The notes under the pieces were generated by a model. It searched no databases. It was not told where the DNA came from and saw only the letters and a list, made by a program, of their open reading frames with translations. This document shows positions 11,042-20,339 of a stretch of 64,000 bases of DNA, piece by piece. The position numbers and the translations under genes were made by a program. The first letter of the stretch is position 1. Every line of letters starts with the position of its first letter. Origin of the DNA: Phytophthora colocasiae (taxonomy: Eukaryota; Oomycota; Peronosporomycetes; Peronosporales; Peronosporaceae); NCBI GenBank assembly GCA_018806915.1, contig JAGKQI010000105.1, positions 3,906,001-3,970,000 on the forward strand, in the 5' to 3' direction.

Positions 11042-11703
11042 TCATTTGCTAAAAAAAATTGTGTTGACTATTTTTATTTTGGTCGACACATATGAATACT
11101 TAGTACCTCGAGCTCCGTTTCCCCTTCCGACGATGTATGTCGGCATAAGCCCCGACACTAAAAGCCCCCAAATGAACACGCCCCCACCACCTGACTGACG
11201 CTTAGAGAATATCTGTTTGTCCTTTCTTAGATCTGTCCAATAGTATTGGTAGCCATCAGGGTCATCGAGGTTAAATTTCTTCTCGTCTGAGAAGATTACA
11301 CGGCCCCATTTGTCGCCGTGTTCAACATGTTGAAGTGCCCACTTCAACCTGGCTGCAATGTGCGCAGCCGTGGCACAGGGCTCGACACTCTCTTCTCGTG
11401 GACCATGTTCTCGGAGTTGTGTAAGACCTCCTGCACCCGACGGACCGAGATGGGCAGCTGCAGCCCGTCTTTGAGCTGCCTAGCGCTCACACCAGTCTTT
11501 GATGCCTCACGAAGGAGGCGACGCTCAGCAGCAACAGTCAGCTTTCTGGGCCTTCCTGAGCTCTTCTTCGAGCCATACGACTCTGGATCATTCAGGAAGC
11601 TTTTTACTACCTTCCATGACCGCCCTACACGTGCTGCGATAGCGCTGACGGACAGCCCGCACTCTTGGTGAGCGAGAATCTTACCCTTCTCGATGTCTGT
11701 TAA
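11042..11703 (-). pseudogene. Tc1/mariner transposase, main body
   Basis: The minus strand encodes the N-terminal helix-turn-helix region (T-D-I-E-K-G-K ... G-L-S-V-S-A-I-A), the linker G-R-P-R-K and a second HTH. After a frameshift at about 11340-11400 comes the start of the catalytic domain with the first Asp in V-I-F-S-D-E-K-K-F. The second Asp and third acidic residue are absent; coding similarity ends near 11100. This copy was already defective or has since decayed, and it is interrupted upstream by the piggyBac element. Confidence 0.85.
11700..11703. repeat. TTAA target-site duplication, left
   Basis: TTAA directly followed by CCCTAT, the first bases of the piggyBac terminal repeat. 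TTAA duplication is the hallmark of piggyBac insertion. Confidence 0.92.
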
Positions 11704-11760
11704 CCCTATCGTGCGCCACCTTGATAAAGTATAGTATACATTTTTAAGTTAATGCCTCTT

Positions 11761-11785
11761 AAAAGGGCGCTCACTGCGCCCTTTT
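11761..11785. repeat. piggyBac left subterminal palindrome
   Basis: Two perfect 10-nt arms (AAAAGGGCGC / GCGCCCTTTT) around TCACT, 57 bp from the element end. A partial third copy ('gagcgccctttta') lies near 11877-11890. These are candidate transposase-binding sites. Confidence 0.75.
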
Positions 11786-12517
11786 AGAAAATCACGGTAG
11801 TTCAGCTTGGTTACGAGAGCACAACCATACGTTTTCTATACTGTGTAGAAAAAGGAGACGATAAAACGCTCTCTGAGCGCCCTTTTACAAAATCACTGTA
11901 CTACTCTAAGCTCCATCTGATTGGCTTTTAATTATTTTTTTGCACGACTAGACGAACTCGTCGCTTATTGGCTCAATAAATGGTACAGAGTACCCAAAAC
12001 ATATCTTACAGAGAAAATATTTTTCTTTACTGAAAGTTATCGCCCCTCACCAGTTTATGACCAACGAAGTAACCTTGCGTTGACGACGTTGACAGTGCGT
12101 AGAGAGGTGACATGTTGCGATGGCTGGATTCGCCTTCGGCTGGTGCTTCGTGTACTTCCAGACTGCCACTGCGTGTAGCACTTCGTAAAATGAAGTGCAA
12201 GAATGCCAATTTAATTCACTTCCACGCCAGTTGTGTGGGAAACTGTTTTTATGCTCTATCGAAAGTATAAAGATATGCAGTGGATTTCATTAACAATGGT
12301 GCATGTATCTTGGCTTTAGTATGAAGTTCATTTATGATGTGCATCAATTTTAAATTTTCTATACCATCAACAGCTGCATTTCTAGGATCTTATAACCTCC
12401 GTTATCAAATGCCATTTATTTTCCGAACGTAATACTGACAGTAAAAAGTGTATCCGTCACAATTTATAAAAATTGACGGCTCTGCTGCCTACTCATTACT
12501 GGAAGTGCAGGAGGGAG
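11786..12517. other. piggyBac 5' non-coding region
   Basis: AT-rich stretch between the left end and the transposase start. It probably contains the transposase promoter, but I cannot identify a core element with confidence. Confidence 0.45.
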
Positions 12518-13166
12518 ATGTCTGGAACTAGGAAGCGCACCAAGGCGACGCAGGCCCCCCATCCAAGCAAGCGAACGCGTGTTACCAGATCTTCTGTGTC
12601 GGAGACACCATCAAACACAAGCTGCGGGTTGATCGAGTTTAGGCATGCCTGGGTCCAGTTACGAAGGGAAGGGTGGACTTCGAACCCACCGACAGGACTG
12701 GAGAGTCGGTATCGCTACGTAAAGCCTGGTGGAAACCCAAGAGGGTTAGAAGGAGAGGACTTTCTCCTCGGGGAAGAAGCAGTCCTACGTTTTGTAACGC
12801 CAGAAGCGTTCTTTGATTCGACGGACACAGGTGCAATGCAATGCGGAATACGTTAAGGTACTGATCTAACATTATGTGTGCTGGTGACAGACGACAATAG
12901 TACCCGTGGAGACCAGAAAGATCAAGGGCGCTATGGTGGACGTAGTCAGAGACGAGATCAAATTGCTGCTACGAGTGGCGAACAAGACGTGGCTGTGAGC
13001 ATTGGTGGCAGTTCCGTCAGTACCGGCCAGGCACGAGGTGAGTAGGTGTGTAGTGTTGCAGCATTTAAAGTTGCTAATCTAACGTGCGTTTGCTGCTGAT
13101 AGACGTCGATCGATCTCGTGACGACGTTCGTTTACGAGGCCGCGGACGAGAAGGTGGGGGTGGCCA

Positions 13167-13199
<33 letters not shown>

Positions 13200-15856
13200 T
13201 CGCGGTCGAGTTCGTGGCGAAGGTCGAGGTCGAGGTCGTGGTACTGCTACGAGTGGAGAACACGACCACGGCAGCGGTATCACCGACGTTGAATCAGTTC
13301 TAGACGGCAATGGCGCACGGATCCGAGGTCGAAGCCCCGCAACGGGTGGTGTACATGACGAGGGCGGTGAGATCATCGACGTTGATGCTGTCGAGGTTGA
13401 GGGCGTCAATCGCAATTCTGCCGGTACGGGCAGGGATAAAGGTAGGAACGCGTGAAGGGTGGAACACCACGCTACGATTTTAACTGTGATTTCTGTTGGC
13501 AGACGGCCGAAGTACTCGCGACGGCCCGTACGAAGCTGTGGTTGGTGAAGGACGCGGTCGGGTCGCTGCTACTGATGACGAAACTCACAACAGACGAGAA
13601 GTCATTGACGTTGAAGCCGAAGAAGTTGATAGCGTTGGTAGAATTCCGGCGGGTACTGGCCACAGACAAGGTGCGAACTACATGTGAGGTTTCTTAGTGA
13701 AAGGTTGCTACTCTAATCATGTGTATATTGCAGAAACACCTACCAGGGCTCCTTTGACTCTTTTGGAGGATATTTTTATTGACAAATTGGTGGCGTTCTC
13801 GCCTGCACAAGAAGAGTGGATGAAGGCGAAGTGTTATAGAGTGATTGGAACAGCGTTTATCGTCGGTCGAGTCTGCCGTCGCCCAACGAAAGGAAGATTT
13901 GCGTCGCTGTTTCAAATTCGGTGGTTGGACACACATTTTCAAAGCGCTGTGGAGCATATCAACGTGGGCTTGGTTCAAGCAGGCATTGAAAATTATCGTT
14001 CGGTTACACACCTGGAGAACCCGGAGTGGGCCGTGTTGACTGATTCGGCTGGGGCTGATGTATTGGAAGTTGGTGATGCAGCTGACCTGGATGTAGCCGG
14101 CGAGTATTACGAGTACGAGTTTCCTGCGCAGCTTACATCGAACCTAGCTGAAGTTGAAGCAATACGAAACATGCGGTTTACCCCTGATGACCAAGTTGAT
14201 GAGCCGATGGATTTATACACCCATGCAGATGGCACTACCAAGACGCGTATTCGACCTGAGTACAAGTACATGTTTGAGCGCTCGGCCTGTTCGTGCTTCT
14301 TCGCGTATATTCCTTTGTATTTCTGGAGGCAAGTCCTTCACTAGACGAACCAGTATGCCATCATCAAGGGGATCCGGATATCAAGCCCGTTCAGGCTACC
14401 TGAATTGATGACGTTTATTGGAATTCTTTTTTTCATGGCTTTAAACGACAAAGGGGAATACTCAAACTATTGGGGACCACAACCAGAAGATCGCATATTT
14501 GGTGGATGTACGACGTCTCTGGATGGTGTAATGAGTCTAAACCGCTTCAAACTCTTTAGACGTTGTCTCAGCTTCAACGCAAATCCCACTAACTTACACA
14601 AAGACGCTGCTGCTCGAATCCGCCCGCTATTGAATCTACTGAAGGTGACAGGCGACAAGTATGTGGTTGTTGGGCGTGATGTCGCTTTGGATGAGGCCAG
14701 CGTCGCTTGTAGATCGCGTCAAGGTCGCCATCTCATCGTTTTCAACCCTACGAAGCCTACTGGAAAGTATCATTTTAGGCTGTACATGCTGTGCTGTTCT
14801 ACAAGCTGGATTGCATTAAACTACCGATTGCACTGCAATAAGTCTGACATTGCGGATCGACTTGAAGGGGTGGTTACGGCGAATGAGACGGAGCAACTGC
14901 GAGAAGAGTTGGAAAAAGTCGCCAAGATTCGGCAGCACGTATTAGAGGTCGCACGCCCGTTATTTGGAACAAATCGAGTGCTGAACATGGATAACTACTA
15001 CACTTCGGTGCAACTACTCCAGGAACTCCGAATTAAAGGCCTTTATGGACGGGGAACAATCCGAACCAACAGCAAGCATTTCCCAGGGCACACGATCCTT
15101 GACAAAGATCACGACAATTGTACCCGCGGAGATTTACGCCTGGCAGTCTCGTTAGAGCATCGCATGGTAGCAGCCTCTTGGTGCGACGGGAATATCGTGA
15201 ATATGGTCTCGACCGCGGACGCTTCCTCAGTATCTACCGTAACGCGCATGGTAGCCCACGAACACGTTGAGTTTACTGCTCCCACATGCATTCGGGCCTA
15301 TAACAGTAACATGCAGGGCGTAGACCGCTTGGATCAGATTCGAGGGCGGTTTTCTATTGCAGATGGACACTCATTCAAGCGCTGGCACAAGAAGCTGGCA
15401 CTGGCCTTGATTGATGTCGCGAGGGCCAATGCATTTTTGACGCGACGTCTTGTCAGACCGAACGATATCACCCGTGACCCCCACCGCGTCTTTATGACGG
15501 AACTCGTACACGAACTCATCAATGGTCATTGGAAAGAAGTGGCAAGCGAAGGTCAGATGCTATTTGGAAGCCGGATACCGCATGACATTGAGGCTGGCCA
15601 GTCGACAGGAACTACACCACTAGGTTCCCGACCCAACCAGGGACATAGCAGTCCATCTGTAATTGCCTGTGCCTCGGTGACATCTAAGCAAGTATACGAA
15701 GACAAAAGTCGAAAACGCCGCCGCTGCATTATATGCAGATGGGAAGGTAGATATCCTACAGAAATTACCAACTACTGTCATACACAAGGTGTGTGTCTCT
15801 GCAGTGGTGTTCATCGCGAGGCCCACAAGCCGTGGACGTGTCCTGATACAACTTAG
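12518..15856 (+). pseudogene. piggyBac transposase, five exons, one in-frame stop
   Basis: Exons 12518-12830, 12891-13037, 13103-13441, 13503-13670 and 13734-15856 join in frame to 1030 codons including the stop. Exon 1 holds a basic leader and a domain with L-R-R-E-G-W-T-S-N-P-P. Exons 2-4 are Arg/Gly- and acid-rich and look like copies of one unit. Exon 5 contains the DDD transposase: Asp in V-A-L-D-E-A-S-V, Asp in V-L-N-M-D-N-Y-Y-T-S, Asp in N-M-Q-G-V-D-R-L-D-Q. A C-terminal Cys/His finger begins C-I-I-C-R-W-E-G and ends W-T-C-P. The only visible defect is TAG at 14342-14344, where related proteins would be expected to have Glu (GAG). Suppressed or recently mutated, it could be near-functional. 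Confidence 0.88.
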
Positions 15857-16099
15857 ACTTGTTGGGAGCGTTATCATCGATTTTATTTACCTCAAGGGCT
15901 CTTTACGAGCAAAGGCAATATCTGTCGAAGTTCAGCGCTAGCAAGGTTGAGGCAACAGCTCGAAGTCGTAGACGCGAAACCTGCGCACAAACCAACAGCA
16001 GTTCGCCAAATTAACATGTAGTAAAAACTCATTTGAATACCTCCGTCTTCATCTTCACCTGTATCAGCTCGTCGTCTGCACTACTTCGTCTTCGGTGCT
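15857..16099. other. spacer after transposase
   Basis: Non-coding sequence between the transposase stop and the first captured fragment. No feature recognised. Confidence 0.4.
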
Positions 16100-16651
16100 T
16101 CACTTAGGGTCGTAGAATCCGGTGATCTCCATGCGGGAGCCTTCGGGCGTGCAAGTACTGTATTCCCCATCAGGATTCCGAAAGCAAGCGGAGACCACGA
16201 GGTAAGACCGAGCTTCAGCTTCGGGTACAAGTCCACGTACTCGTGTTCCACCCTCGTCCGCTCCAACAAACTGTACTCGGGCTGATCCACGATGGGACGA
16301 ATCAGTCCAAAACGGTCGGCGATCACACGCTCCTGTGACATAGGCCGACTTCCAAGAGCTTATGACCCAGTAGAACGCCAAACCTTTCTCGATAACGAAG
16401 TTTCATGCTCGTACAGTCTCCTCAATCGGCGTGTACGGGTCAGGTTGGCGGAAGAAGATGACGTCGACGTAGTCGAGTTGTGGGCGCTTGAGCGATCCCT
16501 TAGCACCTCCAACGATGTGTTTGCTGCTGAGTCCGAGGTCGTTCGGATCTGCCAAGTCGAATCGTTTCGCTCCGAAGAAAGCTTTCGTGGTGATGACGAG
16601 CGACACCCAGTGTACTAACTCCCTATTCATGACGTCGACCAGGCAGCTCAT
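16100..16651 (-). pseudogene. aldo-keto reductase fragment (Kv-beta/AKR6-like), captured
   Basis: Three overlapping minus-strand frames give one continuous similarity. The first contains [31 protein letters not shown] and P-I-E-E-T-V-R-A. The next two give A-F-Y-W and R-P-I-V-D-Q-P-E-Y-S-L, then L-G-L-T-S-W-S-P-L-A-F-G-I-L and P-E-G-S-R-M. This is the central and C-terminal barrel of AKR6-type reductases (potassium-channel beta-subunit-like). The N-terminal nucleotide-binding strands and the far C-terminus are missing, and there are at least two frameshifts. It lies inside the piggyBac element, so it is best read as a captured host fragment. Confidence 0.75.
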
Positions 16652-17303
16652 GGATCACCTCAGACGGGATGCAGTTGATACACACGAGCCATTAACAGTC
16701 TGACGTAAGAGCACATCGGTCAGCAACAAGAATCCACTGACCCAACAGAACACAGCATTACCCTGTGGAGAACTTCTCCTTTAGCAGCGTTGCGAGTACG
16801 TTCTCCTGGTTGCAGTTGGATCTGTAGGAGTAGCAAAATGTAAGTATATCGCTTAGCTACATTTGATACCCACTCTTCCACTGAGGAATCTAGAACCTTA
16901 GCAATGCACTATGCCTCTGCATGTCTTGACTCTTTTTCGATATCTTGGATCAACGTAGTGCAGTGCTGCAAAATGGTGTAGATCTAGCCGGTGAAGCAGC
17001 AACGATTCCACTGGTCCAGCAATGACTATGAGTCACCTTGGACGGTTGGTTGCATCACAGCACTTGTCTCCACGTTCACGTTCAATGCATCGGTGCGCTC
17101 TTAGGGAGGATGCTCACGTCCATGAGCAGCACACTTTAAATATCTGGGGGTATTGGATTTGGCCAGGTGGTACCGGATCTGCGCTGGGCTGAGGGGGAAC
17201 GACGGCCAGCATCCATCCTTGTGATCCGAGTTGTATTTTAGCAAGAAAGTTTGAATTGGCAGCAATGATATGCAAGTATACCACAAATTGTAAAGTAATA
17301 AAT
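16652..17303. other. piggyBac interior, no recognised gene
   Basis: About 650 bp without a convincing coding frame or repeat. Confidence 0.4.
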
Positions 17304-17444
17304 CATGTGCATCTCTTCTATTAGCTGTATATTCAATACCATCATATGCATCTCTACTACAAATTGTATAGTTTCATATCATATGCATCTCTACTACAAA
17401 TTGTATAGTTTCATATCATATGAATCTCTACTACAAATTGTATC
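17304..17444. repeat. 37-bp tandem repeat, about 3-4 units
   Basis: Units start at 17341, 17378 and 17415 with 'atcatatgcatctctactac' (the last with one change). A degenerate unit precedes them at 17304-17340. The array ends exactly where the captured START-like open frame begins. Confidence 0.75.
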
Positions 17445-18138
17445 ATGTCCCTCCCGCACTTTAGCCGGTCCAAGCAGCCCAAATGGAAGAAGTTCAACTG
17501 CCCGTCGTTCTCCGAGCTACTGCGCTTCTCCGTCGGGGAGGCCTTCGACAGCACCAGCTCTAGTCACTGCGCTTCTCCGCCAGAGAGGCCTTCAACAGCA
17601 CCGGCTCTAGCCTCGATAGCGACGACGAGCAGTTCCAGGACGGTCTCAAATGGGAATACACAGAGCAAATGGATAGTATTCGAGTGGAGAACGTCAAGGT
17701 CGGGTTCATTGGTATTCGCTGATCAGCAGTACGCTCACCGTACTTTGCGCAACAGAGACTACTGCTACTTGGAGATTCAGCGCCGCTTTGCGTTACCTGA
17801 TGAATGAAGGGGCTTTGCTCGTTGCTTACACTCGATGAAGATAAAGAGCTGTCCAGATATGGAGAAGACCCACGGCTTTGTGAGGGGAAGCATGTACTGC
17901 TTGGGTATCGTGTTCATTGAGAGCAAGAGAGACCGCAAGACGCTGGATATTGTACAGGCGGTGTATACAGACTTGAAAGGAAAGGTACCCCAGTGGATGG
18001 CGGCTAAAGGACTGCGGCAGCGACTCATGAGTCTCGAACATCTTAAGAAGTACGTGAACATGAAGCGCGTGGCTAACCAGACGTTCGGAAGACGCAGTCA
18101 GCTCGTGGTCCCCGATAAAGTGAAGACGTGCTTTGTGT
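17445..18138 (+). pseudogene. START-like domain protein fragment, captured
   Basis: One frame with a single in-frame TGA at 17805-17807 encodes R-D-Y-C-Y-L-E, R-G-F-A-R-C-L-H-S-M-K, V-F-I-E-S-K-R-D and G-R-R-S-Q-L-V-V-P. This resembles the START-like domain upstream of FYVE fingers in a large oomycete protein family. Similarity stops abruptly at C-F-V (about 18138), where the next exon of such proteins would continue into the zinc finger. The first about 60 residues do not resemble the family and may be chance coding. It abuts a transporter fragment in the opposite orientation. Confidence 0.6.
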
Positions 18139-18139
18139 G

Positions 18140-18442
18140 AGTGGATGATATTGGTACGTTCAAGAGGAGATACAGCCAGCTGGAACTCGTGGCGAAGAAG
18201 AAGGTGATGGCCGGGAACAGGATGTCGATGGTCACGGAGATCTGCAGACCCAGACCCAGGATGCCACGCATGTGCGGCGGCGTCAGCTCCGCGCCGATGG
18301 TTCCCGTGGCCGTGCCGGACGCGATGTCGGCGATGAGACGGCCAGCCGAGAAGGCCCAGACTTTCGACACGGACGCCTCCACCACGGCACCTACGTTAAT
18401 GAAGATGCAGTTGACGACTTGAATGCGATCGTTCCCTTTCAC
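18140..18442 (-). pseudogene. sugar transporter (MFS) fragment, captured
   Basis: The minus strand encodes G-R-L-I-A-D-I-A-S-G-T, G-T-I-G-A-E-L-T-P-P-H-M-R-G and L-G-L-Q-I-S-V-T-I, then hydrophobic residues. This is the TM4-loop-TM5 region of GLUT/SP-family sugar porters, including the conserved P-P-x-x-R-G loop. Only about 85 residues are represented. The downstream end lies within a few bases of the START-like fragment, an abrupt junction between unrelated host sequences. Confidence 0.7.
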
Positions 18443-18710
18443 CCGTAGAGCTTCTAATAGTTGTACTTGTGTAGTAGTTGTCAGAGTTCACCGCACGGCC
18501 CGAGCCAAACACTGGACAAACCTCACTCAGTTTTGCGCACACTATCTTTTAGCTTTACGTTTTCGAGTGTTGCACTTGGTAGTTGCCGAGGTTAGACCTT
18601 GCCTTCGCTGGTACAAGTATTTGAGTATCTCGGGCAGCACAACAGGCATATGAGAAGAACCCAGACCATTAAAAGCACCACCGCGATGATTGAAGTCTTT
18701 ATTTTAGTTT
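18443..18710. other. 3' flank of DOT1-like gene
   Basis: No coding similarity. The complement carries T/A-rich sequence just beyond the DOT1-like stop that could hold its polyadenylation signal. Confidence 0.35.
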
Positions 18711-19970
18711 TCATTCCGTCCTACGTTCGTACATATACATAGGGTGCAAAGCAGATTTCCAGCTACATGCTGCATCGAACCGACGGACTAATTGCCAATT
18801 TTTACAGAATGGCTGCGTGCATGTCGCTCGGTGCCTAGGACAAAACAATGAGGTGGCAACAACAATTCGAGCCTTTTCCATGGCTCCAAGCTCGTGTGTG
18901 ACGACCAATTTCGCGTCCTCTTCGAAGAGGAAGACATTTGCAAATATCACAGTTGCATTGCTCGCTGGTGATTTTCGCGATAACGCAGCATCCCGTACAT
19001 CGATGCACTTCAGTGCAACCTTCTTCAGACTAGGAAGGCCTTTTGTATGGAGCTCAATCCGTTCCGTAGCTAGGTCACAGAGCTCCTTCCGCATTTCGAT
19101 TCCAGCACAAATACCAACGTCAGTGGTCAACGCCACTTGACACAGCACATTTCCAATTCCAGCACCGATGTCTAAGAAGACATCTCTTGGTCGAAGAGGG
19201 CCAATGGTCTTGATCATCACAGCAACACCGGCGGGTAGAATTTCTCCAGCTTTTGCTTGTGGCCGGCCAGTCTTTTGGCGGATATCCTTGGGCCTAACAT
19301 CTCCAAACATTGCTTGAAGTAGGCATGCAGCTTCCGCTTCAGTATGGACTCGCCTAGAAGCCTTTCTACCGGTTTCATCCCGACCACCTCTTCCATCGCT
19401 CGATTCACGACTACAGCCATCGACACCACTTTCGCAGTTAGCATTCCCAATTTGAACGACGCTAGATTTTCGTAATTCACCACTTCCATGGCTGATAACT
19501 TGCGTACATACATGTGGTTCAGATGATGCGATACAAGCCACTTCTGGAGGGTTGCCATCACAATCACGTACACGTTGGTCTTCACCACAACGCGCTGGTC
19601 TTGCACCCGTCACAAGCCCAGAAATGTTTGGTACTGGGCTGCCGTTGTTTCTTGGCAGTTCGACTGCAACACCTGGACCAACAAAAAGTGGGTTATACGG
19701 TCGAGTCACTTGATTATCTGCGAGAGCTTGTCTACGCCCGGAAGAGGGCGTGGAGAATCTGCCGAAGAAGCAGCGCGGGAACTGGGCCAGCCTTCGTCCG
19801 TGTGTCCGCTTCAGACTAGCCATACGTAGTTGTAGCTCACGCCCTGTTCGTTTCGATTGAGCCATACGGCGCGCTACATAACTCCACGTAATTCGGATTC
19901 CCTGGCGCTCGAACTCAGCAGCTAGCTGCACAAGCGCTTTGTCTTCCCAATCGAGGAACTTAGTCCTCAT
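18711..19970 (-). CDS. SANT-DOT1-like histone methyltransferase, piggyBac cargo
   Basis: Uninterrupted 419-residue frame from ATG (19970) to TGA. Residues 1-60 form a SANT/Myb-like helical domain (F-L-D-W-E-D-K-A-L-V-Q-L, W-S-Y-V-A-R-R). The middle (60-205) is low complexity. Residues 205-415 match the DOT1 fold: SAM-binding motif V-F-L-D-I-G-A-G-I-G-N-V (264-275), acidic G-I-E (about 288-290) and F-A-N-V-F-L-F-E-E-D (about 341-350). The last is the counterpart of the DOT1 N-N-F motif, with Val in the second Asn position. It also has C-P-R-H-R near 375. DOT1 enzymes methylate histone H3 Lys79; whether this copy is active is unknown. It lies antisense to the transposase and is the only uninterrupted gene in the element. 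Confidence 0.8.
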   Translation of the reverse strand: MRTKFLDWEDKALVQLAAEFERQGIRITWSYVARRMAQSKRTGRELQLRMASLKRTHGRRLAQFPRCFFGRFSTPSSGRRQALADNQVTRPYNPLFVGPGVAVELPRNNGSPVPNISGLVTGARPARCGEDQRVRDCDGNPPEVACIASSEPHVCTQVISHGSGELRKSSVVQIGNANCESGVDGCSRESSDGRGGRDETGRKASRRVHTEAEAACLLQAMFGDVRPKDIRQKTGRPQAKAGEILPAGVAVMIKTIGPLRPRDVFLDIGAGIGNVLCQVALTTDVGICAGIEMRKELCDLATERIELHTKGLPSLKKVALKCIDVRDAALSRKSPASNATVIFANVFLFEEDAKLVVTHELGAMEKARIVVATSLFCPRHRATCTQPFCKNWQLVRRFDAACSWKSALHPMYMYERRTE

Positions 19971-20219
19971 GCAGCTTGAAAAATGCGTGTATCTTAAAAA
20001 ATGAATGGGCTAACACTTCGTGCATGTATATGAAAGTTTGTATGATAAAATACGTGGTCCTCCAGCGTTAGGATACGAGTCAAGATGGGAAAGGTATGGT
20101 TTTTACACAACAAGACAACATGTTAAATCTTTGCTCAAGCCGTCGTTTATATCACATCATTTTGATTGGTGGAAATTAATCATTTTCAAAACAAGATATC
20201 TTTTTTTTGTAATTTATGC
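19971..20219. other. right non-coding region of piggyBac
   Basis: AT-rich sequence upstream of the DOT1-like start, presumably including its promoter. No motif assigned. Confidence 0.4.
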
Positions 20220-20244
20220 AAAAGGGCGCTCACAGCGCCCTTTT
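20220..20244. repeat. piggyBac right subterminal palindrome
   Basis: Same arms as the left copy (AAAAGGGCGC / GCGCCCTTTT) around TCACA, 73 bp from the right end. A degenerate copy ('gctgtgagcgcccctgta') lies at about 20289-20306. Confidence 0.75.
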
Positions 20245-20317
20245 GTAGCGATATTTTTCACCGTGTTTTGAAAAAGGCATTAAAGGTCGCTGTGAGCGCC
20301 CCTGTATCGCAATAGGG

Positions 20318-20321
20318 TTAA
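20318..20321. repeat. TTAA target-site duplication, right
   Basis: ATAGGG|TTAA; mate of 11700-11703. Confidence 0.92.
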
Positions 20322-20339
20322 CGGCTTGCCTCTCCCCAT
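20318..20339 (-). pseudogene. Tc1/mariner transposase, first 7 codons
   Basis: The complement of 20322-20339 reads ATG then Gly-Arg-Gly-Lys-Pro. The next codon, TTA, comes from the TTAA target site. Joined to the piece ending at 11703 this gives M-G-R-G-K-P-L-T-D-I-E-K-G-K, the typical start of a Tc1/mariner transposase of this group. The assignment depends on the join rather than on the few residues themselves. Confidence 0.85.

Larger units (their letters stand above)
11704..20317 (+). mobile_element. piggyBac element with cargo, 8614 bp
   Basis: The borders are TTAA|CCCTAT on the left and ATAGGG|TTAA on the right. Near both ends lie subterminal 25-bp palindromes of the form 'aaaagggcgc'-5 nt-'gcgccctttt' and a shared 'ttaatgcct' motif. 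Inside are a piggyBac transposase gene (+, 12518-15856), fragments of an aldo-keto reductase (-), a START-like protein (+) and a sugar transporter (-), and an open SANT-DOT1-like gene (-, 18711-19970). The empty-site reconstruction inside the mariner gene confirms both borders. At 8.6 kb it is far longer than classical piggyBac elements (about 2.5 kb). Confidence 0.92.
11042..20339 (-). mobile_element. Tc1/mariner-like element interrupted by piggyBac
   Basis: The transposase gene reads on the minus strand from 20339 to 11042 but is split by the piggyBac element at 11704-20317. The two pieces rejoin in frame when the insert and one TTAA copy are removed. The outer ends and terminal repeats of the mariner were not found, so only the coding extent is given. 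Confidence 0.85.

Noticed and set aside
13118..13415. Long Glu/Asp-Val or Pro/Arg repeat proteins in alternative frames around 13140-13260
   Set aside because: They are other frames of the GA-rich repeat coding Arg-Gly in exon 3 of the piggyBac transposase.
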